Origin: Acidobacteriota bacterium
GTDB taxonomy: Bacteria > Acidobacteriota > Polarisedimenticolia > JAPUKU01
Reading direction: 5' to 3'
Assembly: GCA_027295505.1 (NCBI GenBank)
Contig: JAPUKU010000224.1
Location: forward strand, 1-32,930
DNA length: 32,930 bases
The number at the start of each line of letters is the position of its first letter. Within the stretch, counting starts at the first letter, position 1. A program made the translations under genes and the position numbers. Positions 7,341-14,737 of the stretch are shown here, in pieces. The notes under the pieces were generated by a model, which was not told where the DNA came from, made no database searches, and worked only from the letters and a program-made list of their open reading frames with translations.

Positions 7341-8021
7341 CTGAGCACACTCTCCACAGGCATCCTGGGCGGATCATTCGATCCCGTGCACAACGCGCAC
7401 ATGGGAATGGCCCGGCTGGCGCTCGAGCGCCTCGGCCTCGAGGAGATTCATTTCCTGCCGGTGTTCCGGCCGCCCCACAAAATGGAACGACCGCTCAGCG
7501 CAGAGCACCAGCGCTACGCGATGCTGGTTCTGGCGACCCAGCCCGAGCTACGGTTCAAGGTGTCCAGCGAGGAACTGACACGGGAGAGACCTTCGTATAC
7601 CATCGACACCCTGAAGCGGCTCCGTGAGACCGAAAGTAGTCGGCGATGGTATTTCCTGGCGGGAGCCGATACTTTCGCCGAGATCGAGACCTGGAAGCAG
7701 GCAAGAAGTGTGCTGGAACTGGTTGATTTCATCGTTTTTCCACGCAACGGGATCACCCTGGCAGAGATGATGAAGCGCCTGCCAGACTGGGCCAACCGGA
7801 GGTTGATTGAACACACAGGGCCAGAGCTCAAGCCGCCCCTGGCGGCCGGCCCGGACACCGGGGTCCACTGGGTGCCCCTGGCGGTGCCTGCCGTCTCCTC
7901 CACGGATGTCCGCGAGCGGGCGGCGGCGGGCGGAGACCTCTCCTCACTGGTACCGGAGCCGGTCGCGCATTACATTGAGAGGTATGGCCTCTACCGCGAT
8001 GAGGAAGGCCTGAAGCGTTGA
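7341..8021 (+). CDS. nadD: Nicotinate-nucleotide adenylyltransferase
   Basis: This enzyme makes deamido-NAD from nicotinate mononucleotide and ATP. The ORF-track start (GTG 7386) cuts off the essential nucleotide-binding motif. In the same frame upstream the sequence reads TGILGGSFDPVHNAHMG, the family signature. Between the in-frame TAA at 7305-7307 and that motif there is no ATG, GTG or TTG. CTG 7341 lies 6 nt after GAGAGG (7329-7334) and is the best start, giving 226 residues. The C-terminus has the VSSTDVRERAAAG motif, close to the family's S-S-T-x-(I/V)-R. rsfS overlaps its stop by 4 nt. Confidence 0.92.
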   Translation: MSTLSTGILGGSFDPVHNAHMGMARLALERLGLEEIHFLPVFRPPHKMERPLSAEHQRYAMLVLATQPELRFKVSSEELTRERPSYTIDTLKRLRETESSRRWYFLAGADTFAEIETWKQARSVLELVDFIVFPRNGITLAEMMKRLPDWANRRLIEHTGPELKPPLAAGPDTGVHWVPLAVPAVSSTDVRERAAAGGDLSSLVPEPVAHYIERYGLYRDEEGLKR

Positions 8022-8380
8022 CTGCGGTACGCCGCCCCAACGCGCGCACGCTCCTCACCCTGGCGAAACGGGCCGCACGCGACAAGCAGGGTGAAGAGAT
8101 CGTCATCCTCGATCTGCGCCGGCTGTGCGACTTCACCGATTATTTCATGATCTGCCACGGCAACACCTCCCGGCAGACACAGGCCATCGCCGACCATATC
8201 GAAGAGAAGTTGCGTGCCTCAGACCGCCGCCCGGGCCATGTCGAAGGCACGAAGCCGGGCGAATGGATTCTGATGGACTACATCGATTTCGTGATCCACA
8301 TCTTCACACACGAGAGGCGCTCCTTCTACGATCTGGAGAGGCTCTGGGGTGACGCCCCCAAAATCCGTACCACCGGCTGA
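8018..8380 (+). CDS. rsfS: Ribosomal silencing factor RsfS
   Basis: A 120-residue RsfS/DUF143 protein. It binds L14 on the 50S subunit and blocks subunit joining when nutrients are low. Recognisable stretches are ILDLRRLCDFTDYFMICHGNTSRQTQAIAD and GEWILMDYIDFVIHIFTHERRSFYDLERLWGDA. It starts with TTG inside the nadD stop (TTGA overlap), implying translational coupling. nadD-rsfS is a widespread pair. Its last 32 nt overlap the next gene. Confidence 0.95.
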   Translation: MTAVRRPNARTLLTLAKRAARDKQGEEIVILDLRRLCDFTDYFMICHGNTSRQTQAIADHIEEKLRASDRRPGHVEGTKPGEWILMDYIDFVIHIFTHERRSFYDLERLWGDAPKIRTTG

Positions 8381-9425
8381 GCCCGGCGAAGATAGTCTTC
8401 CCGCTTCGCAGCCACGCCACTCCCTTGCCACCGGCACACCCTCCGCAGTGGGTACGGCGCCCGAGCCGGAAGCAGTTGCGGATTCCGTGTCTGCACGTTT
8501 TCTGGCATCGCGCTCAAAAGCCATGCGCCCGGTTCTGGATCTGGCGCGCAAGGTGGCCGCCACGCGCTCGAGCGTTCTCATATTTGGGGAGAGCGGCACC
8601 GGCAAGGAAATGATCGCGCGCCTCATCCACGAATGGGGGCCACGCCGTTCCAAGAGCTTCGTGCGTATTCCCTGCGCTAACCTGCCCGACGATCTGCTCG
8701 AAAGCGAGCTTTTCGGCGTCGAGAAGGGCGCTTTCTCCGGCGCCGAGGAGCGCAAGATCGGGCGGATGGAGCGGGCTCACGGCGGTACGGTCTACTTTGA
8801 CGAGATCCTCGCCCTGTCTCCGCCCATGCAGGCCAAGCTCCTGCGGCTGCTTCAGGAGCGGAGCTTCGAGCGTCTCGGCGGGCAGAAGACGATCCGGGTT
8901 GATCTTCGCTTCATCGCTTCCACCAGCACACCCCCTGAGGAGGCCGCGCGCGACGAACGACTCAGGCGGGATCTTTACTATCGCCTCAACGTCGTCTCCC
9001 TGGGGATACCGCCTCTTCGCGAGCGATCGGAGGACATCCTCAAGCTGGCGCAACACTTTCTGCGTCAGGCGCGCGCCACCCTCCAGAAATCCGCCGGGCG
9101 CCTGAATACCGCCGCCAGGCGAGCCCTGACGGACTACCGCTGGCCCGGCAACATTCGCGAACTCAAGAACGTGATCGAGCGGGCCGTGATCCTGGCCTCG
9201 GGCAGCGAAATCACGCCGGACGACCTGGGAATCGATCCGACGGTCATGGTCTCCGACCTGATTGACCAGGCGGCTGAGAAGCAGCTCACCCTTAAGGAGC
9301 TCGAGCGAGCCTACATCGAGCAGGTGCTGCGCCGCACCCACGGCAACCGCTCGGAGGCGGCACGAATTCTCGCCATCAGCCGCAAGACCCTGCTCGAAAA
9401 ACGTCGGCGCTACGGTCTCGATTGA
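8349..9425 (+). CDS. Sigma54-dependent AAA+ activator, Fis-type HTH, no sensory domain
   Basis: A 358-residue bacterial enhancer-binding protein. The first ~50 residues are a disordered-looking Pro/Ala/Ser stretch, not a receiver, PAS or GAF domain. Then comes the AAA+ domain with Walker A GESGTGKE (80-87), the sigma54-contacting loop GAFSGA (127-132; usually GAFTGA), Walker B VYFDEI (148-153), and DYRWPGNIRELKNVIERAVIL. The C-terminus is a Fis-like helix-turn-helix (GNRSEAARILAISRKTLLEKRRRYGLD). The GTG start overlaps rsfS by 32 nt, so it is probably translated with it at a low level. The signal it answers and its targets are unknown; I found no convincing -24/-12 site in the window. Confidence 0.9.
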   Translation: MTPPKSVPPAEPGEDSLPASQPRHSLATGTPSAVGTAPEPEAVADSVSARFLASRSKAMRPVLDLARKVAATRSSVLIFGESGTGKEMIARLIHEWGPRRSKSFVRIPCANLPDDLLESELFGVEKGAFSGAEERKIGRMERAHGGTVYFDEILALSPPMQAKLLRLLQERSFERLGGQKTIRVDLRFIASTSTPPEEAARDERLRRDLYYRLNVVSLGIPPLRERSEDILKLAQHFLRQARATLQKSAGRLNTAARRALTDYRWPGNIRELKNVIERAVILASGSEITPDDLGIDPTVMVSDLIDQAAEKQLTLKELERAYIEQVLRRTHGNRSEAARILAISRKTLLEKRRRYGLD

Positions 9426-9440
9426 GCCGGCGGCGCGTCC

Positions 9441-9470
9441 TTGCCTCGGGCGGCAGCTCCTCCTTATAAT
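9441..9470 (+). promoter_or_regulatory. Putative sigma70 promoter for lapAB-like/gpmI/comF
   Basis: TTGCCT (9441-9446), an 18-nt spacer and a perfect TATAAT (9465-9470) lie in the 123-nt gap after the sigma54 activator. Initiation near 9477 gives a leader of ~70 nt before the ATG at 9549. Confidence 0.6.
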
Positions 9471-9548
9471 GAAGGATGCGTCGTTCGCCTCCACTGAACC
9501 ACTCCGGCTGACGCCCCGATTCCCCGTCCCGGAGCCCAGGATTCACCC

Positions 9549-10922
9549 ATGAAGTTGAGCACGCTCATCACTATTTTTGTCGGCTTCGTGCTGATCTTCG
9601 GCATGACCCGCCTGGTGACGGTCAATCAGCAGGTGCTGATTGCCCCGTTCGAGCTGCCCCGGGACCTGACGCTCCCCATATACGCCATCATTGGTATCGC
9701 CTTCCTGGCCGGACTCATGCTGGCCATCCTCACGCGACTGCGCTACGTGGCCCGCGACTGGATTCGGAGGCTGAAAAGCCACCGCCAGAGCCGGGGCTCG
9801 GCTGATATCGAAGGGACCTACATGGAAGGCGAGGAGGCAATCCTCAACGGTCAGAAGGAGATGGCGCTCGATAGCTTCCGCGAGGTCCTGGAACGGGATC
9901 CTGAGCACCGTTCCGCGCTGCTCAAGGCCGGCGAGGTGGCACGGACCCTGGGACAGCACGATGAGGCGGTTCGCATGCACAAGGAGGCGGAACGCCTACA
10001 GCCAGAAGACCTGCGGGCGCTCTACGGTCTGGTGGCGGATTACGAGGCCATGGGCTCAACCGACGCGGCCCGGGAGGTTCTGGAGCGTATCATCGCGCGG
10101 CACCCGCGACACCCTATTACCGCCTACCGCAAGTTGAGGCAGATCTTCATGAGCGCGGATGAATGGGATCAGGCCGCAGAGATACAGGACAAGATCCTAC
10201 GGCTCGTCCATCAGAACGCCTATGCCCGCGAAGCCGAGGCACGATACAGCCTGGGCATCCAGTACGAGCGCTCCTGCATGATCCTCAAGCAGGAGCGCTG
10301 GAAAGACGCGGCCACTGCGTTCCGAAAGATCATCAAGGAGAAACCGGACTTCGTACCGGCCTACCTGAACCTGGGTCGCGCTCTGGAGATCTCCGGAAAT
10401 CACAAGGACGCACTGGAAACATGGAAGCAGGGATTCCAGACCACCGGCTCAGCTGTGTTCCTGACTGCAATCGAAGATCACCTGCTCGATCGTGAATCAC
10501 CCCAGCAGGCGATTCAGATGCTGGACGATCTGGCACACTCGCCCCGCCGCCCGTTGCTGCCGCGCTTCCACCTGGGCTGTCTGTACCTGCGCCTGGAAAT
10601 GATCGACGATGCACACCGGCACTTCGAGTCAATCCAGACTGAAGCGGAATCGTTCCCCGCCTTCCACTATTACCGCGGCCTGGCCCTGGAGCGCCGCGGC
10701 TATGTGCCCCAGGCGGTGGAAGCCTTCCGCACCGCCCTCGAGAGCCTGGACCTTCCGCGCATCGAGTATGAGTGCACCGTCTGCAAGAAGCGCTACGACA
10801 CATGGAAGGATCGCTGCGAAAAATGCGGCGAATGGAACCGGGTGGAGATGCACCTCCCGCCCGGAGGTCCTTCTGAAGAGGGAATCTCCTCCGCTCCCAT
10901 CTACAGCGCCCGGGAAAGGTGA
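9549..10922 (+). CDS. LapA-like membrane domain fused to LapB-like TPR/rubredoxin protein
   Basis: A 457-residue protein. Residues 4-24 and 44-64 are two membrane helices separated by a short loop (NQQVLIAPFELPRD), matching the LapA (DUF1049) layout. From ~88 to ~395 there are TPR repeats (for example EAILNGQKEMALDSFREVLERDPEH). At 409-426 two CxxC pairs (CTVC and CEKC) form a rubredoxin-type metal site like that of LapB/YciM. In E. coli LapA and LapB are separate adjacent genes, and LapB controls FtsH-mediated LpxC turnover and so lipopolysaccharide synthesis. Here both appear in one chain. Own promoter upstream; its stop overlaps gpmI by 4 nt. The LpxC role is inference from the family. Confidence 0.85.
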   Translation: MKLSTLITIFVGFVLIFGMTRLVTVNQQVLIAPFELPRDLTLPIYAIIGIAFLAGLMLAILTRLRYVARDWIRRLKSHRQSRGSADIEGTYMEGEEAILNGQKEMALDSFREVLERDPEHRSALLKAGEVARTLGQHDEAVRMHKEAERLQPEDLRALYGLVADYEAMGSTDAAREVLERIIARHPRHPITAYRKLRQIFMSADEWDQAAEIQDKILRLVHQNAYAREAEARYSLGIQYERSCMILKQERWKDAATAFRKIIKEKPDFVPAYLNLGRALEISGNHKDALETWKQGFQTTGSAVFLTAIEDHLLDRESPQQAIQMLDDLAHSPRRPLLPRFHLGCLYLRLEMIDDAHRHFESIQTEAESFPAFHYYRGLALERRGYVPQAVEAFRTALESLDLPRIEYECTVCKKRYDTWKDRCEKCGEWNRVEMHLPPGGPSEEGISSAPIYSARER

Positions 10923-12490
10923 AGCTGGGAGTGAAGGCTCGCCCGCTTCCCCTGGTCCTCGCCATCCTGGACGGTTGGGGACACCGGCCAGATCGTTCCG
11001 GCAACGCCATCCTCAACAGCGAGCCGCGCAATCTCCTCTCGCTGCAGGAAACCTACCCCTCGACCCTGCTCAGGGCCGCGGGCGAAGCCGTGGGGTTACC
11101 GGACGGCTTCATCGGTAATTCGGAGGTGGGCCACACCTGCCTGGGAGCGGGTCGTACGGTTCTGCAGGATCTCACGCGCATCCACAAATCTCTAGCCGAC
11201 GGATCGTTCGCCAGGAACCCCGTCCTAGTTGCTGCCATGGAGCCGGCGCGCCGGCCGGGCTCGAGCCTGCACCTGATGGGCCTGCTTTCGGACGGGGGCG
11301 TCCATAGCCACATCGAGCATCTACTCGCCCTCGTGAAGATGGCGGGCGACGCGGGTGTGCGGCGCGTCGTGGTACACGCATTTCTGGACGGCCGTGATAC
11401 CCCTCCCAGGAGCGGACTCGATTTGACACTAAGGCTGTCCGATTTTCTCGAGCACCAGAATCTCGGAATTATTGGCTCCGTGTGCGGACGTTATTTCGCC
11501 ATGGATCGTGATCGGCGCTGGGATCGCACCGAGCGGGCCTACCGGGCGCTGGTCCACGGCGAGGGTGAGCGGCACGACACGGCGACCGGCGCTGTGCAAT
11601 CCGCCTACGATCGCGACGTGAGTGACGAGTTCGTGCCTCCCACCCTCCTGATGCGCGCGGGTGAGACACCCGCCACAGTCGCCGACGGTGACTCGGTGAT
11701 CTTCTTCAACTTCCGCGCCGATCGCGCCCGCCAGCTCACACGCGCGTTCACTGAGGAAAACTTCACCGGCTTCGTCGCCGGGCAGCGGCCCCGGCTCGCC
11801 CGATACACCTGCATGACGGTGTACCACGAGAAGTGGAATCTCCCTTCCGCCTTCGAGCCGGTACCTCCCCACCACGTGTTCGGTGAGCTCATCGCCAGCG
11901 CGGGTCTCCATCAGGTGCGAGCCGCAGAAACGGAGAAGTATGCCCATGTCACCTACTTCTTCAACGGCGGCCGGGAGGCCGCATTCTCGGGGGAAGAGCG
12001 CCTGCTCATCCCCTCCCCGAAAGTGGCAACCTATGATCTCAAGCCCGAGATGAGCGCGCACGAGATCACCAGGGCGCTGATACGGGCCCTCAATAAGGAA
12101 CCGGACCGCGTGGCGTTGCTGAATTTCGCCAACGCCGACCTGGTGGGGCATACCGGCCGCTACGAAGCCACACTGTCCGCCTGCCGCACCGTTGACGAAT
12201 GTCTGGGCATGCTGGCACGAGAGGTGCACCGCCTCGGCGGCACGCTCATCGTCACCGCCGACCACGGCAATGCCGAGCAGATGTGGCAGGCGGACGGGCG
12301 CACACCGCATACCGCGCACACCACGAATCCAGTGCCGTTCGTCCTCGCGGGCGAGCCGTTCCGGGGAGCGACGCTTCGCCGGAACGGCCTGCTGGGTGAC
12401 ATCGCCCCGACCTTGCTGTCCCTGCTGAAAATCGATCCTCCCGCCGACATGACCGGCAAGAGCCTCCTCGCCGCCGATCACCCGGCGTGA
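10919..12490 (+). CDS. gpmI: 2,3-bisphosphoglycerate-independent phosphoglycerate mutase
   Basis: A 523-residue glycolytic enzyme interconverting 3- and 2-phosphoglycerate through a phosphoserine and two Mn ions. Seen in order: LAILDGWG with a metal Asp, GNSEVGH with the catalytic Ser (residue 68), FLDGRDTPPRSG, FFNFRADRARQLTRAF, EKYAHVTYFFNGG, NFANADLVGHTG, and VTADHGNAEQMW with further metal ligands. Length is normal. The GTG start overlaps the previous stop (GTGA), and comF in turn overlaps its stop in the same way, so three genes are translationally coupled. Confidence 0.97.
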   Translation: MKLGVKARPLPLVLAILDGWGHRPDRSGNAILNSEPRNLLSLQETYPSTLLRAAGEAVGLPDGFIGNSEVGHTCLGAGRTVLQDLTRIHKSLADGSFARNPVLVAAMEPARRPGSSLHLMGLLSDGGVHSHIEHLLALVKMAGDAGVRRVVVHAFLDGRDTPPRSGLDLTLRLSDFLEHQNLGIIGSVCGRYFAMDRDRRWDRTERAYRALVHGEGERHDTATGAVQSAYDRDVSDEFVPPTLLMRAGETPATVADGDSVIFFNFRADRARQLTRAFTEENFTGFVAGQRPRLARYTCMTVYHEKWNLPSAFEPVPPHHVFGELIASAGLHQVRAAETEKYAHVTYFFNGGREAAFSGEERLLIPSPKVATYDLKPEMSAHEITRALIRALNKEPDRVALLNFANADLVGHTGRYEATLSACRTVDECLGMLAREVHRLGGTLIVTADHGNAEQMWQADGRTPHTAHTTNPVPFVLAGEPFRGATLRRNGLLGDIAPTLLSLLKIDPPADMTGKSLLAADHPA

Positions 12491-13260
12491 GCGCTGATCC
12501 GTCTCCCCCATTCCCACCTCTCTGCGTCCCCCGGCGCGGCCTGTCGAGGCTTGGTGCCTGGGCGCTGTCGTACCTGCTGCCGTCCGCCTGCGCGGGATGT
12601 GATCGGCGGCTCGAAATCGATCAGCGGCAGGGGATCTGCCTGCGGTGCTGGCAGGCTCTCGAGCCCCGGGATCGGCCGGCCTGTCCTCGCTGCGCGTCCC
12701 CGCAATCAGGCAGCTCCAGGGTGTGTGAACGATGCCGCCGGCGCCCTCCCGGCTATCACTGGGCCAGGTCGGTGTGGCCTTACGAGGGGCCGGCGCGGGG
12801 GGCGGTGCTGGCCTTCAAGTATGGCGGCCTGCCAGGCCTCGTGCGCCCGCTCGGTCAGGCGCTGCTGGCAACGGCCAGCGAGCAGCTGGATCGTCTGCAC
12901 CCCGTGCTGATTCCCGTACCGCTACACCGGGCGCGGCTGCGGCAGCGTGGATTCGACGCCTGCGATGCTTTGGCGCGTTTCGTCGCCCGGAGGCTCGGCC
13001 TGACGGTATCCAGAGCAATCGAGCGTCCGCGCGGAACGACCCCTCAGGCCGGCCTGGGGGTTCTGGCACGCAGGCGCAACACGACGGATACCTTCCAGCT
13101 CCTGTGGCCTGAAGCAATTCTGGGAAGAAATGTCGTGCTGATCGACGACGTGCTGACGACCGGAGCAACTGTGGGCGTCTGCACACAGTTGCTCTCGGGT
13201 GCAGGCGCCCGGGAGATAGGCGTCCTGACCCTGGCCCGGGCCCGGTTGAACGAGGCCTGA
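12487..13260 (+). CDS. comF: ComF-family phosphoribosyltransferase-like protein
   Basis: A 257-residue protein. The N-terminus has Cys pairs of a zinc ribbon (ACAGCDRR, CLRCW, CPRCAS, CERCRRR). A PRTase-type domain follows, with VLIPVPLHRARLRQRGFD, the RNTTDTFQL stretch and the PRPP-loop VVLIDDVLTTGAT. Family members (ComF, GntX) act in DNA uptake during competence or in growth on exogenous DNA; the biochemical activity is not settled. The GTG start overlaps the gpmI stop by 4 nt. The next gene has its own upstream region, so this is probably the operon end. Confidence 0.93.
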   Translation: MSADPSPPFPPLCVPRRGLSRLGAWALSYLLPSACAGCDRRLEIDQRQGICLRCWQALEPRDRPACPRCASPQSGSSRVCERCRRRPPGYHWARSVWPYEGPARGAVLAFKYGGLPGLVRPLGQALLATASEQLDRLHPVLIPVPLHRARLRQRGFDACDALARFVARRLGLTVSRAIERPRGTTPQAGLGVLARRRNTTDTFQLLWPEAILGRNVVLIDDVLTTGATVGVCTQLLSGAGAREIGVLTLARARLNEA

Positions 13261-13346
13261 GACAAGCCCCTGGCAGGCCGGCGGCGTGAATGGTATATTT
13301 ATATTTCTCCTACGCTCATAGGCAATAACGTATCTGGAGGTCTATC

Positions 13347-14387
13347 TTGAGGAAATTTCTGATCTGCCTGGGATTCTGCCTTCTGGCCTGCGTGGTCCCT
13401 GCCCCAAATGACGTGGCATCCGCAGAAGGAGAGAAAACCGCCACCGGGGACGCTTCGAGCCAGAAAGCGCCGGACCCGGCCTCACCTGTGTGGGTCGTCT
13501 CGGAAGTAAGGTTTCCCAACCTGTTCTCTTCCCTGTTCTACACCTTATACAGCGGCGATCCTGTGGAGTATCGCATCCTGCTTCACAATATCGGGGATGA
13601 GATGATCGAGCTACCAGGGGGGGGTGATCTCCGAAACAGCCTCCGTGTGACTGGACAGGAAAGTAAATCGCTGACCGTCAAAGCAGCAGACGAGCTTCCC
13701 GAAGGATCACTTCCCAAGGAGCTCCGTCCCGGACAGATCACCGGAGCCATTTTCAACCTGGTCGACGTCGTTCCCGACATCACCAAGCCTGGCACCTACA
13801 CGATCGACTGGTCCGCGGGGGAGTGGAAGTCGAATTCCGTTGAGATTCGCATCATTGGCCGCTTCAATCCGGAGGCCGATTACGAGGCCGTGCTGGAAAC
13901 CCAGGAGGGTGAGATTCGAATCGACCTGCTCTCCAAGGACGCTCCCATGCATGTGAGAAACTTCGTGAATCTCTCCCGGCTCGGGTATTACGATGAACAG
14001 GTATTCCACACCAGCGCCCGCGACCGATCAATCCGCACGGGAGGTCCGTTCAAGGACGGCATCCGTTCGATCGGCTACCGGATTCCAGCCGAGATCTCAT
14101 CGCTGCGCCATGTGGCCGGAGCGGTGTCGATGTACCGCGACTTGGGACAGCCCGGCACGGATAGCGACGGATCACAGTTTTTCATCAGCCTGGTTGATCT
14201 GCCGGATCGGGACGGGATATTCACGATCTTCGGCCACATCAAGGAGGGATTGTCGGTCGCCAAGAAGATCGGGGCCCGCCAGCCCAGCGCCGATCCCGCG
14301 CTGCCGCCCGGCACTCCCAAGGATCCGGCAGAGATTCACCGCATCATAATCGTTGAGAAGCCGCGAGACGTCTCCTCAGGAGGATGA
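13347..14387 (+). CDS. Exported cyclophilin-type PPIase-like protein with N-terminal beta domain
   Basis: A 346-residue protein. The N-terminus RKFLICLGFCLLACVVPAP is a lipoprotein-like signal (LLAC). Residues ~50-175 are an unassigned beta-rich domain (SGDPVEYRILLHNIGDEMIE ... GTYTIDWSAGEWKS). From ~180 a cyclophilin domain is visible: ETQEGEIRIDLLSKDAPMHV, RHVAGAVSMYRD, SDGSQFFISL and FTIFGHIKEGL. The position of the catalytic Arg (normally FHR) reads VFHTSARD, so isomerase activity may be lost or changed. The start is TTG with GGAGG (13335-13339) upstream. A TATATT element at 13294-13299 could be its -10. Likely an envelope chaperone or binding protein. Confidence 0.85.
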   Translation: MRKFLICLGFCLLACVVPAPNDVASAEGEKTATGDASSQKAPDPASPVWVVSEVRFPNLFSSLFYTLYSGDPVEYRILLHNIGDEMIELPGGGDLRNSLRVTGQESKSLTVKAADELPEGSLPKELRPGQITGAIFNLVDVVPDITKPGTYTIDWSAGEWKSNSVEIRIIGRFNPEADYEAVLETQEGEIRIDLLSKDAPMHVRNFVNLSRLGYYDEQVFHTSARDRSIRTGGPFKDGIRSIGYRIPAEISSLRHVAGAVSMYRDLGQPGTDSDGSQFFISLVDLPDRDGIFTIFGHIKEGLSVAKKIGARQPSADPALPPGTPKDPAEIHRIIIVEKPRDVSSGG

Positions 14388-14426
14388 TCCTGACTAGCGC
14401 CCTGGCCTGTGGGCTTTCGAGTAGGC

Positions 14427-14460
14427 AAAAAAAAGGGGGTGCGGTTAGCACACCCCTTAA
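14427..14460 (-). terminator. Intrinsic terminator of the small basic protein gene
   Basis: On the minus strand AAGGGGTGTGC - TAACC - GCACCCCC forms a GC stem with one bulged T, followed by eight T. It lies ~35 nt after the stop of the minus-strand 40-residue gene. It can also face the plus-strand cyclophilin gene, but the T-run is on the minus side. Confidence 0.8.
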
Positions 14461-14493
14461 AGTGGTACGACCTGCCGCGGATGGCGGCGGGCT

Positions 14494-14616
14494 TCAGCTA
14501 CGGCGACGGCGCTTGGTCTTCCGAGCAGTCTTCTTCCGCGCAGTCTTGCGAGCGCGAGTTCCCGTGCTCTTCTTACGGCGCGTTGTCGCCTTCTTCTTCT
14601 TGCGACGCTTTGCCAC
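14494..14616 (-). CDS. Small Lys/Arg-rich protein (40 aa), histone H1-tail-like
   Basis: Not in the ORF track because of its size. On the minus strand GTG (14616-14614) starts MAKRRKKKKATTRRKK and the frame ends in KTKRRRRS-TGA. Of 40 residues, 12 are Lys and 12 Arg; most others are Thr and Ala. The ribosome binding site GGAGGTG (14621-14627) is excellent, and a clear intrinsic terminator follows the stop, so it is a complete one-gene unit. Composition resembles histone H1-like nucleoid proteins and long basic ribosomal tails. It probably binds DNA or RNA, but no family can be assigned. Confidence 0.8.
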   Translation of the reverse strand: MAKRRKKKKATTRRKKSTGTRARKTARKKTARKTKRRRRS

Positions 14617-14683
14617 AGCTCACCTCCCTTTCGTATCAGGTTCCCACCCTTCCCCAACTACTGGGGGGATGAAAACTGTCGCA

Positions 14684-14689
14684 TACAAT
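14684..14689 (+). promoter_or_regulatory. Possible -10 element (TACAAT) for the gene at 14738
   Basis: TACAAT lies ~50 nt before the chosen ATG in an AT-rich patch (GCATACAATATATTGGGG). No good -35 is visible at 16-18 nt. It supports the ATG at 14738 over the ATG at 14669, which would be upstream of transcription. Confidence 0.3.
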
Positions 14690-14737
14690 ATATTGGGGTC
14701 TGATGGAAGTCAAGAACTCAGAAGGACTTTTTTTCGT

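Noticed and set aside
11429-12517. 362-aa minus-strand ORF opposite gpmI
   Set aside because: Shadow of the GC-rich gpmI coding sequence; no motifs. The same holds for 1715-2920, 6152-7402, 8514-9494 and 26092-26949.
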